Source: Micromonospora inaquosa (lineage in GTDB: Bacteria; Actinomycetota; Actinomycetes; Mycobacteriales; Micromonosporaceae). Taken from it: a DNA stretch of 44,654 bases. The stretch spans positions 1 through 44,654 of the forward strand of contig NZ_QGSZ01000374.1 of assembly GCF_003857055.1 (NCBI RefSeq), read 5' to 3'. Below the pieces are notes generated by a model. It was not told the origin of the DNA, made no database searches, and saw only the letters and a list, made by a program, of their open reading frames with translations. Positions 33,646 to 41,923 of this stretch are shown one piece after another; the stretch's first letter is position 1, and each line of letters opens with the position of its first letter. Both the position numbers and the translations under genes were made by a program.

Positions 33646-33679
33646 TGATATTCCTCGATCTCTCTCTGGTTCGGGCGGG

Positions 33680-36600
33680 TCAGCGGCGGGGGCCGCGGGT
33701 GGGCAGGTTGTCGAATCGGGGCCGGTCGCCGTCGCGGAGGCGTTGCCAGGCCCGCCGGTAGAGGTCGGCGGCAGGCTCGAACGGGACGGTCACGCTGAGC
33801 CCGGCCGTACCGTCCGGTGCGAGGTCGAATAGATTGGTCTTCCAGCCCTCGATCGGTTTCTGCCCGTGGCCGCGCTCCAGCCACGGGCCGGGCAGGAACA
33901 GCGACCGGCCGGCCCGGGACCGGCTGGCCTCGACGACCAGTGCGGTGCCGGCCAGTTCGGCGCGGGCCGCTTTCAGCCGGGCTGGCTTCCAGCCGGTCCA
34001 CTTCGTCGTGTCGCGGTCGGTTGGGTCCGGCATGGCCAGCAGCATCAGGTACACCGCCGCCGCGTCAGCACCCAGGCCGTTTTCCCCGGCTGCCTCGGCG
34101 ACCAGATCGGGCACCGACCGGGTCGGGTCCTGCGGCCACCAGGTCCCGTCCGCCGCCCGCGCGCCGCCGCCCGGCTCCCCCGGATCGCCGAGCAGCGCCG
34201 CGAAGCGTGGGTCGCGGACCAGCCGAAGCGCCACCTCCATCGGGTACGGCTTGGTGGCGTCGCCCCGCAGCGCCGGCAGGTACGGGTCCGTTCCGTCGAC
34301 GTTGAGCAGGTCCGGCCGCAGCGCGGGCGAGGGTCGGGCGTCGGCGGTAGCCAGGACGATGGCGCCGTAGCGTTCCCAGCCCGGGCCGGTTTCCGACGGG
34401 GTGCCAGCCACCTGGCGGAACGCGGGCAGGGAGACGTACTCGTTGAGGTCGAGCAGCAGGTGCGGGTTGGCCAGCCGATCCCGGATCTGAGCCAGCGCGC
34501 CGGGCAGCGCTGCCCGGCACGGATCGCCGGCCGGGGTGTGGTGGGCGACCCAGGCGGCCAGGGTGACCGCGGAGCACAGCACCTCTCCGGTGAAACCCGT
34601 TGGCTGGCCGTCAGCCGGCTGGGCCCGATCGCCCTTGATTCCGAAGGTCAGGTCGGTGCTCAGCTCGGCCGAGCGGGCGGGGTCGAGCAGCGCCGGCAAC
34701 GCCTTCGTGGGTGCCCAGTCGGTGCTGACCGCGCCCACCGCGTCGACGAAGAGCTGTTCGGGTACCACAGCCCGGCGTCCCACGGCGGCGTTCCAGACCC
34801 TCGCGGCGGCGGCCACGTCCACACCGTCGGTCCACAGCCGGGCCGGGTCGTCCGGCAGCAGCGCCGAGACTGTGGCCAGCCGGACCGCCGGGCTTGACTC
34901 GTGCAGTAACTCGTAGGCCAGGTTGACCTCGCGGACCTGCCTGATCCCGAGGGCCTTGAGCAACTCGGGCGTGGCGGGGTTCATCGAGTTTCCGTACAGC
35001 AGTCCGGCCAGCACCAGCTTCCCGGCGGTGGGGGTGACGCCGGTCAGCTCGGCGAACTGCTCGGCCGCTTCCGGCCGCCAGGGTAGTGCACCGCGCGTGG
35101 CCCACTCGGTGCGGAAACCGGTCAGCCAGCCGGCCGGCCGTTCGTCACCGACCGGCGCCGAGGATCGCACGGTGTACGGCTCGGGAACGGCGAACACGCC
35201 GGCCGGGTCGTGGTACAGCGCGTCGAAGAGGTAGCCGCCGGCGGTGCCGGAGTGGTTGAGCATGGCGATGAACGCGCCGTCGGGCAGCGGCAGGATGCCC
35301 GGCCGGGGGGATCGGCGTGCGCCGTCGAGGTTGGTGAGGTCGTCGTCGCGCAGGTACAGCGAGAATCGACGCCAGCGGGCTGGTTCGGCCGCCGTGCTCA
35401 GATCGAGCCGGTCCAGCTCGGTGAGCAGGGCGCGCAGCGTCTCCCGGTGTTCGTCCGGGGTGACCGCCGCGACCGCCCGGTAGGCGACGGCGGCGACAGC
35501 GCCGAGCAGGTCCCACCAGTCCAGAGTGACCGGCAGCGGCGGCCCGTCGAGGTGCAGCCGTACGGTGGGTTCGTTCCCGGAGGCGGCGGCTCGCTGGGTG
35601 GCGATCACCTGGAACTGGGTGAAGGCGTAAGTCGAGCTGCTCGCCCTGACGGTCGAGCGCAGACCGTTCAGCGCCAGCCTGAGCTGCTCGTCGGTCGGTC
35701 CGCTCGCGGTGGCCGCCGGTGCCACCGCCTTCGGGGCGGACAGCGACTTGGTGAGCCGCTCGCCTACCACCTCCAGGTCGGTGCGCACATTGGCGGCCAG
35801 TCGCAGCACGCCAGCCACCCCGGCCACCAGCGCGTCGTGGCTGATGGTCGGCAACGTCGAGCGGACCAGTTCGACCAACGCGTCCTCGCCATCGTCGGTG
35901 GGGGATGGGCCGGCCGATGGGCCGACCACGGTTCCCGGGAGGGCGATGGGAAGGCCGGTGCTGGCCTGCAGGGCCACGGCCAACCCGGATCGGGTCGTCG
36001 CCCGGGCTGCGGCCCGTGCGGCCGCTTCGGCCATGGCGGCGCGGCGTTCGTCGAGGGCAGCCTTGAACAGCGTGGCGGCGGTGCCCCGGTCCACCCGGCG
36101 CAGGGCCGCGGAGCCGGCCGGGTCCCGGTGCAGCATGTTGCCGAGGAACTCCCGCCTCGGCAACGGGACCACCCTGGCGGTGTAGGGCCGGCCGGACGTC
36201 GCTCCGGCGGTGGCTGACACCACACCGTCCGGGTCGACCAGGACGAAACCCTCAAGGACGGCCCTTGGCCGGTCGTCGCCGGGCAGCATCAGCGCCGCGA
36301 TCGGTTCCTGTCCCGCGGCCACGGTGACGGTACGACCAGCCAGGTCCTCGCCGCGCACCGCGCCGTCCGGCAGGGTGACCACCCGCCATCCGAGTAGACC
36401 GCCCACCGGAGCGGCGGCCGGGGTGTCCCGGTCGGACAGGGCCGGCCGTAGCCAGCTGGCCGACTCCTGGAGGCGGCTTCCGCTCACCGGCGACTCGGTC
36501 AGGAACCGGGGCAGGCTGCGCCGACCGTGGGTGTTGCTGGCCGGGTCGTACTCGCGCCAGCCGTAGTCGCTGTTCTCCTCGCGGCGGTAGACCCAGTAGG

Positions 36601-38719
36601 AGGTGCCGTCGGTGATGATCGGCAGCTCCACCGGGACAGCGGTATCACCGGGGTACAGCACGCCGTCGCCGGTGGTCCGTCCGCCGCCGGCAAGCGGCAG
36701 AGTGATCTTGTTCGGGCGCCACTGACCGCGAAGACAGCCGTTGATGGCCTGCAGCTCGCCGGGCGACGAGTGCCAGTAGCCGCGCAGGTCGTAGTTGGAC
36801 GACCGGGATTGCCAGAAGACGAGGAGTTGGCCGTCGACGTAGTGGTAACCGGGCTGGTGCCACATGTCGCCGGCCGGGATGCGCAGGTCGTGGCGGAGCA
36901 CGATGCCCTCGGCGCCGAGCACGCGCACCGTGGTCGGCCCGCCCATGATCAGGTACGGCCAGGCGTCCTGCTGGGTCACCTCGACCCGCCGGTCGCCGCC
37001 GGTCACCTCCTGCCAGGCCTGCTCCCAGTCCGGCCAGCCCAGCTCGTCGAGGAGCCCGCCGCGCAGACTGCGGGCGACGTGCCCGGCGAGGTCGACGTCG
37101 AGGGCCTGCCTGAGCTCGCCGCCCGCGGCCTGCGCGGCGGGCCCGTCGAGGTCGTCGAAGACCAGGCGCAACGTCTCGACCGGGAGGTTGCCCAGCCACT
37201 TCACCGCCTCCGGAAGGTACGGCAGCCCGGTGGTGAACCGGTCGCGGATCCGTGCCCGCAGCCAGTCGGCCAGCAGGGGCCGGATGCCCTGCGTCCCGGC
37301 CAGCCGGCGCTGAGCCTGCTTCTGGTCGTCGACCTGGTCGAGACCTCGGCGCAAAGCCGCGGTGAACCGGTCGTCGCCGGCCAGGGCGAGCAACTCCCGA
37401 TCTCCCTCGGCATTCACCCAACGCGCCAGGTCCAGGGTGTCGCGTTCCTTCGGCGGCGCGACCGGCAGGTCGAGGGTGAGCAGCAGGTCGAGCAGGTCCA
37501 GGTCGCCGGCGACGGCGAGGGCCTCGCCGCTGTCAGCCAGCTCGGCGCGTAGCCGGGCGGCCATCCGCTCGACGAGTGGGTACAGCTCCCGCAATGGCCG
37601 GTGGCGGTCCAGGTTGGTCCGGTTCAGGAAGCGGCGCAACCAGCCGACGGACCCATCCTGCGGGCGGGCCGCGTCCGGCACCTCCGGGTCGGAGAGTCCG
37701 GCGAGCGCACCGGTGTCGGCCAACAAGGCCAGCCACATGGCCAGGTTGTTTTGGTTGGCGGGCATCAGATCGAGCAGGCTGCCACGGATCGCCGGGTCGC
37801 GACCGGCCAGCGCCGTCACCGTCGGCTGGTGCACCTTCCACCAGCCCGCCGGCGCCTCGGCGGCCACCGGCAGCCGCAGCAGCTCGGTCAGGTAGGCCGC
37901 CTCGCGGTCGGCGACCTCGGCGGCGCCGGCCGCACCAGCGGACTTGGTGGCGGCCCGGACCAGCCGCTGCACCGCGCTGGCCAACTGCGCGGAGGGAACC
38001 ACGCCGGCGGCCGCTGCCCGCAGCGCCAGCCGGCAGAACCGCGACAGCGCCTCGTCGGCCGGCAACTGGGCGGACAGTTCCTTCGCGTGGCCGGCCAGCG
38101 CGGTCGCGGAGACCACCTTGGCCGCCGCGAATTCCACGTAGACCTCGTCCAGCCGGTTCAGGTCGACCGGCAGGCCGTGCTGCGCCTCCGCCTTGCGCGC
38201 CTTGTTGAACAACTGCGTCGCGTAGGTGTCCTGTCCGGCGGCCAGAAACACCCGCGCCGCCTGCTCGAAGAAGGTCGGCAGGAAGTGCGGCAGCGTACGG
38301 GCGAAGCGGTCGGCGAGGCTCTGGTGCCCGTCCAGGGCGGCCTTCGGCCGTGACCGGACCTGCTTGGCCAGTTTCTGCAGCTCCGGCACCACCGCCAACG
38401 CGTGCCGGCCGTCCGCCGGGCGGTGCACCAGCACCCACTCCGGGAAGGCCAGCGGGCGGCGGGGGCCCAGCCCGACGAGGGCCGGCTCGGCGCCCGGCGT
38501 CAGACCGAGGAACCCGACGGCCATGTCCTCGCCCTCGCCGAGGGCCGCGTCGACCAGGCGGACCACCGGCCGGTCGTCGAGAGCCGGGTGCCGGTAGGTG
38601 CGGGCGGTGAGGGGCACTGCCCGGTCGCCGGCGCCGGCGGTGCTGATTGGCAGCACCGCGCCGGCGGCCAGCAGGCTCTCCGCCGATTTCCCGTCCGAGG
38701 TGGTCGTCATCCCGGTCAC
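33680..38719 (-). CDS. Giant protein of unknown function in the MoxR-VWA operon
   Basis: A 1,679-residue soluble protein without signal peptide or membrane helices. I recognise no domain with confidence. The N-terminal ~500 residues are Ala/Leu-rich and helical, possibly repeat-like (LADRFARTLPHFLPTFFEQAARVF; QDTYATQLFNKARKAEAQHG in part). A middle section of about residues 650-900 is rich in Gly, Trp and Tyr and beta-like (YHYVDGQLLVFWQSRSSNYD; DGTSYWVYRREENSDYGWRE), as in a propeller or sandwich fold. The C-terminal half returns to mixed helices with several Pro/Gly linkers. The GTG at 38719 overlaps the upstream stop as GTGA and has GGGGGAG five bases before it; ATG at 38710 is an alternative. 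Context makes it a probable scaffold or substrate of the MoxR-VWA machine. Confidence 0.85.
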   Translation of the reverse strand: MTGMTTTSDGKSAESLLAAGAVLPISTAGAGDRAVPLTARTYRHPALDDRPVVRLVDAALGEGEDMAVGFLGLTPGAEPALVGLGPRRPLAFPEWVLVHRPADGRHALAVVPELQKLAKQVRSRPKAALDGHQSLADRFARTLPHFLPTFFEQAARVFLAAGQDTYATQLFNKARKAEAQHGLPVDLNRLDEVYVEFAAAKVVSATALAGHAKELSAQLPADEALSRFCRLALRAAAAGVVPSAQLASAVQRLVRAATKSAGAAGAAEVADREAAYLTELLRLPVAAEAPAGWWKVHQPTVTALAGRDPAIRGSLLDLMPANQNNLAMWLALLADTGALAGLSDPEVPDAARPQDGSVGWLRRFLNRTNLDRHRPLRELYPLVERMAARLRAELADSGEALAVAGDLDLLDLLLTLDLPVAPPKERDTLDLARWVNAEGDRELLALAGDDRFTAALRRGLDQVDDQKQAQRRLAGTQGIRPLLADWLRARIRDRFTTGLPYLPEAVKWLGNLPVETLRLVFDDLDGPAAQAAGGELRQALDVDLAGHVARSLRGGLLDELGWPDWEQAWQEVTGGDRRVEVTQQDAWPYLIMGGPTTVRVLGAEGIVLRHDLRIPAGDMWHQPGYHYVDGQLLVFWQSRSSNYDLRGYWHSSPGELQAINGCLRGQWRPNKITLPLAGGGRTTGDGVLYPGDTAVPVELPIITDGTSYWVYRREENSDYGWREYDPASNTHGRRSLPRFLTESPVSGSRLQESASWLRPALSDRDTPAAAPVGGLLGWRVVTLPDGAVRGEDLAGRTVTVAAGQEPIAALMLPGDDRPRAVLEGFVLVDPDGVVSATAGATSGRPYTARVVPLPRREFLGNMLHRDPAGSAALRRVDRGTAATLFKAALDERRAAMAEAAARAAARATTRSGLAVALQASTGLPIALPGTVVGPSAGPSPTDDGEDALVELVRSTLPTISHDALVAGVAGVLRLAANVRTDLEVVGERLTKSLSAPKAVAPAATASGPTDEQLRLALNGLRSTVRASSSTYAFTQFQVIATQRAAASGNEPTVRLHLDGPPLPVTLDWWDLLGAVAAVAYRAVAAVTPDEHRETLRALLTELDRLDLSTAAEPARWRRFSLYLRDDDLTNLDGARRSPRPGILPLPDGAFIAMLNHSGTAGGYLFDALYHDPAGVFAVPEPYTVRSSAPVGDERPAGWLTGFRTEWATRGALPWRPEAAEQFAELTGVTPTAGKLVLAGLLYGNSMNPATPELLKALGIRQVREVNLAYELLHESSPAVRLATVSALLPDDPARLWTDGVDVAAAARVWNAAVGRRAVVPEQLFVDAVGAVSTDWAPTKALPALLDPARSAELSTDLTFGIKGDRAQPADGQPTGFTGEVLCSAVTLAAWVAHHTPAGDPCRAALPGALAQIRDRLANPHLLLDLNEYVSLPAFRQVAGTPSETGPGWERYGAIVLATADARPSPALRPDLLNVDGTDPYLPALRGDATKPYPMEVALRLVRDPRFAALLGDPGEPGGGARAADGTWWPQDPTRSVPDLVAEAAGENGLGADAAAVYLMLLAMPDPTDRDTTKWTGWKPARLKAARAELAGTALVVEASRSRAGRSLFLPGPWLERGHGQKPIEGWKTNLFDLAPDGTAGLSVTVPFEPAADLYRRAWQRLRDGDRPRFDNLPTRGPRR

Positions 38720-39573
38720 GCCTTCTCCCCCATGCGGGTCAGAGCGCCGGACAGGGCCGTCGCCATCCGTATTCCTTCCGACCAGGCCACCGGCCCGACC
38801 TCGGTCAACCGCAACGTCGGCCCGTCCACGACGGACCAGGAGAGGCTGCCGAGGGTCGCCTCGGGGTCCCAGTAGTCCTCGTCGAACCACATGACGGCCT
38901 CGACCGTGCGGCCGGCCTCCCAGACCCGGCACCTGACCTGGGAGCCGGAGACCCGGAAGCCGAGCGTGGCGGCCCGGGCGGCCAGCCGGTTGGGGACCGT
39001 GTTGCCGTGGAAGTCATTGATCGTGGTGTCCCGGTCCTTCAGGTTGGCCGGCCTGACCCACGTGTCCCGGCGTAATTGCTCGACCCGCTGGGTGATGTCC
39101 AGTTCGTCGGCGAACTCGCGCAGGTCCGCCAGATCGGGTACGCGCACCGGGTGGGGCAGCGTGGCGCTGACCGGCGAGAGCCGGACGGTGTCCCCGTCGA
39201 GGTTGACCACCCGGAGGTCACCGGTGTCCGTGACGTCCCGCAGGAAGCCCGGCTCGGCCGGGTCGTCCCCGAGCACCACCAGGTCGCGCAGCGCGCCCTG
39301 CCAGGCCGGGTCCGGCCAGACCCGGGCCAGCAGCCCGGTCGGCACCGGCAGTGAGGACACCACCCAGGCGTCGACCCGCGCCAGGCATTCGGCGGCGTGT
39401 CGATCCAGCCACTGGCTGAGCTGGCGCAGCCGGTCCACCTCGGGGTCGTCGCGCAGCGCCTTTGGGAGTGTCTTGAGTGGACGACCGCTGGCCCGTGAGC
39501 CGGTGGACCGTGCCGCCATCTTTCCGTCCACAAGGGAGACTTCGTAGGAGTCGCCCACCGCTACCCAGCCCAT
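38716..39573 (-). CDS. DUF4132-like protein, first gene of MoxR-VWA operon
   Basis: A 285-residue cytoplasmic protein that resembles the DUF4132 domain of E. coli MolR/YehI: GRPLKTLPKALRDDPEVDRL near residues 30-49, then WQGALRDLVVLGDDPAEPGF, the LPHPVRVPDLADLREFADEL segment, and ITQRVEQLRRDTW. In MolR/YehI the domain is part of a much larger protein, so here it may be a free-standing version. The assignment is from memory and moderate. ATG at 39573 has GGAGGG eight bases upstream. Its stop overlaps the start of the giant gene (GTGA), so both should be made in equal amounts. It is the promoter-proximal gene of the five-gene unit. Confidence 0.75.
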   Translation of the reverse strand: MGWVAVGDSYEVSLVDGKMAARSTGSRASGRPLKTLPKALRDDPEVDRLRQLSQWLDRHAAECLARVDAWVVSSLPVPTGLLARVWPDPAWQGALRDLVVLGDDPAEPGFLRDVTDTGDLRVVNLDGDTVRLSPVSATLPHPVRVPDLADLREFADELDITQRVEQLRRDTWVRPANLKDRDTTINDFHGNTVPNRLAARAATLGFRVSGSQVRCRVWEAGRTVEAVMWFDEDYWDPEATLGSLSWSVVDGPTLRLTEVGPVAWSEGIRMATALSGALTRMGEKA

Positions 39574-39633
39574 CAGGATCGCCCTCCACAGTGGCAGATC
39601 GGCCGGATTGCATGGCGAATTGGCCGAGACTGA

Positions 39634-39665
39634 TCAACGAGGGGGGAGGCTAACAGTAGCGACCG
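39634..39665 (-). promoter_or_regulatory. Possible promoter region of the MoxR-VWA operon
   Basis: On the minus strand GTCGGTCGCTACTGTTAGCCT contains two overlapping -10 candidates, TACTGT and TAGCCT, about 70-80 bases before the DUF4132 start. No good -35 box accompanies either. The rest of the 247-base gap shows no gene. Confidence 0.3.
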
Positions 39666-39783
39666 ACACGACAGGGACCCGTTGGCCGGGCGGCGGTGGG
39701 GGCCGGGGCCGAGCGGCGGGACGAGAAGGACCGGGCCTGCATAAGTCGCAGAACCGGCTGGTTCGGTTGTACCAGCGGACGGT

Positions 39784-39815
39784 CGGGCACGCGCCGCGAC
39801 GCCGGCGTGCACCCG
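39784..39815 (-). terminator. Possible hairpin after glgB
   Basis: GCACGC/GCGTGC with outer GGG/CCC across a one-base bulge, just past the glgB stop on the minus strand. It is an imperfect stem; if leaky, glgB transcription could enter the MoxR-VWA operon. Confidence 0.35.
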
Positions 39816-39820
39816 CGCGC

Positions 39821-41923
39821 TCAGTTGCGGCGAAGCCAGATGACGCCCAGTGGGGGGACCTGGAGGGCTGCTGACGCCACCATTCCGTGCCACGGCACGT
39901 CCTCGGCCCGCACCTCACCCAGGTTGCCCACCCCCGACCCGCCGTAGTGGTGCGCGTCGGTGTTGAGCACCTCCGTCCACGTCCCGCCGGCCGGCAACCC
40001 GACCCGGTAGTCGTGCAGCGGCTGGGCGGAGAAGTTCGCCACGCAGACCAGCGTCGAGCCGTCCGGGGCGATCCGGACGAACGACACGGTGTTGTTGGCG
40101 ACGTCGTCACCGGCGATCCAGCGGAAGCCGGCCGGCTCGGTGTCCTGTGCCCAGAGCGCCGGGGTGTCCCGGTAGATCCGGTTGAGGTCGCCGACGAGGC
40201 GTTGCACGCCGGCGCGGGCCGGGTCGTGCAGCAGGTACCAGTCGAGGCCCCGTTCCTCGCTCCACTCCCGGTCGTCGGCCAGCTCGGAGCCCATGAAGAG
40301 CAGTTGCTTGCCCGGGTGCGCCCACTTGTACGCCAGCAGCGCCCGCACGTTCGCCAGCCGCTGCCAGGTGTCGCCGGGCATCTTGCCGGCCAGTGAGCCC
40401 TTGCCGTGCACCACCTCGTCGTGGCTGATCGGCAGCACGTAGTTCTCGCTCCAGGCGTACGCCAGGGAGAAGGTGAGCTGGTGGTGGTGGTGCTGGCGGT
40501 AGATCGGGTCCTTCGAGGTGTAGAGCAGGGTGTCGTGCATCCAGCCCATGTTCCACTTGAAGCCGAAGCCCAGCCCGCCCTCGGCGGTGGAGCGGGTGAC
40601 CCCCGGCCAGGCGGTGGACTCCTCGGCGATCATCACGACCCCGGCGTGGTGCTTGTAGACGGTCGCGTTCACCTCCTGCAGGAACGCGATGGCCTCCAGG
40701 TTCTCCCGACCGCCGTACTGGTTGGGGGCCCACTCGCCGTGGTTGCGGGAGTAGTCCAGGTAGAGCATCGAGGCGACCGCGTCCACCCGCAGCCCGTCGA
40801 CGTGGAACTGGTCGCACCAGTACAGCGCGTTGGCGACCAGGAAGTTGCGCACCTCGTTGCGGCCGAAGTCGAAGACGTACGTGCCCCAGTCGGGGTGCTC
40901 GCCGCGCCGCGGGTCGGGGTGCTCGTAGAGGGGGGTGCCGTCGAACCGGGCCAGGGCCCACTCGTCCTTCGGGAAGTGCGCGGGCACCCAGTCGAGGAGC
41001 ACACCGATGCCGGCCGCGTGCAGCCGGTCGACGAGGAAGCGGAAGTCGTCCGGGTCGCCGAACCGGGAGGTCGGCGCGTAGTAACCGGTCACCTGGTAAC
41101 CCCAGGAGCCACCGAACGGGTGTTCCATCACCGGCAGAAACTCCACGTGCGTGAAGCCCAGCTCGGTGACGTACGCGGTGAGCTGCTCGGCCAGCTCGCG
41201 GTAGCCCAGGCCGGGCCGCCACGAGCCGAGGTGCACCTCGTAGACGCTCATCGGTTCCTGGTGCGGCTGCCGTTCGGCCCGGCGGGTCAGCCAGTCCGCG
41301 TCGTTCCACCGGTACGTCGAGTGGTGCACCACCGAGGCGGTGGCCGGCGGCACCTCCGCGTACGCGGCGAGGGGGTCGGCCTTGTCGCGCCACTGCCCGT
41401 CGGCGCCCAGCACCCGGTACTTGTAGCGGGCGCCGACCCGGGCGTTGGGGACGAACAGCTCCCACACGCCGCTGGAGCCGAGTGACCGCATCGGCCAGCC
41501 GTCGTCGGGCCCCCAGCCGGTGAAGTCGCCGACCACCCGCACCCCGCGGGCGTTGGGCGCCCAGACGCTGAACGCGACGCCCTCGTCGAAGACCCGGGCG
41601 CCGAGCGCCTCCCACAGTCGCTCGTGCCGGCCCTCGCGGATCAGGTGCAGGTCCAGCTCGCCGAGGGTCGGCGGGTAGCGGTACGGGTCGTCGTGGGCGG
41701 TGCCGTCGACCTCCACCCGGTAGTCGAGCACGACGCCGTCGACCTGCGCCTCGAAGACGCCCACGTCGTGCACCCGCTTCATCTCGTACCGCTCGTCGCC
41801 GACGAGCAGCGCGACGTCGCCAGCGCCCCGACGCATGGTGCGGATCGTCGTCGAGGAGTCGGTGGGGTGCGCGCCGAGCAGCGCGTGCGGGTCGTGCGTC
41901 GCGCCGGAGATCAGCTGGTCCAT
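39821..41923 (-). CDS. glgB: 1,4-alpha-glucan branching enzyme
   Basis: A 700-residue GH13 branching enzyme that cuts alpha-1,4 chains and rejoins them by alpha-1,6 bonds. It has an N-terminal carbohydrate-binding module (about 10-90), a CBM48 region (VWAPNARGVRVVGDFTGW, 120-137), and the catalytic barrel with DGLRVDAVASMLYLDYSR (nucleophile Asp381), AEESTAWP (acid Glu434) and ISHDEVVHGKGS (His/Asp). The C-terminal beta domain ends at PLGVIWLRRN. Length fits the family. ATG at 41923 has AAGGA seven bases upstream inside glgE; the two genes overlap by 13 bases. Together with GlgE it makes branched alpha-glucan, which in actinobacteria serves as storage or capsule. Confidence 0.96.
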   Translation of the reverse strand: MDQLISGATHDPHALLGAHPTDSSTTIRTMRRGAGDVALLVGDERYEMKRVHDVGVFEAQVDGVVLDYRVEVDGTAHDDPYRYPPTLGELDLHLIREGRHERLWEALGARVFDEGVAFSVWAPNARGVRVVGDFTGWGPDDGWPMRSLGSSGVWELFVPNARVGARYKYRVLGADGQWRDKADPLAAYAEVPPATASVVHHSTYRWNDADWLTRRAERQPHQEPMSVYEVHLGSWRPGLGYRELAEQLTAYVTELGFTHVEFLPVMEHPFGGSWGYQVTGYYAPTSRFGDPDDFRFLVDRLHAAGIGVLLDWVPAHFPKDEWALARFDGTPLYEHPDPRRGEHPDWGTYVFDFGRNEVRNFLVANALYWCDQFHVDGLRVDAVASMLYLDYSRNHGEWAPNQYGGRENLEAIAFLQEVNATVYKHHAGVVMIAEESTAWPGVTRSTAEGGLGFGFKWNMGWMHDTLLYTSKDPIYRQHHHHQLTFSLAYAWSENYVLPISHDEVVHGKGSLAGKMPGDTWQRLANVRALLAYKWAHPGKQLLFMGSELADDREWSEERGLDWYLLHDPARAGVQRLVGDLNRIYRDTPALWAQDTEPAGFRWIAGDDVANNTVSFVRIAPDGSTLVCVANFSAQPLHDYRVGLPAGGTWTEVLNTDAHHYGGSGVGNLGEVRAEDVPWHGMVASAALQVPPLGVIWLRRN

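Noticed and set aside
39573..39893. Minus-strand open frame between glgB and the DUF4132-like gene
   Set aside because: Pro/Arg/Ser-rich composition, no ribosome site, and it overlaps the end of glgB; more likely control DNA.
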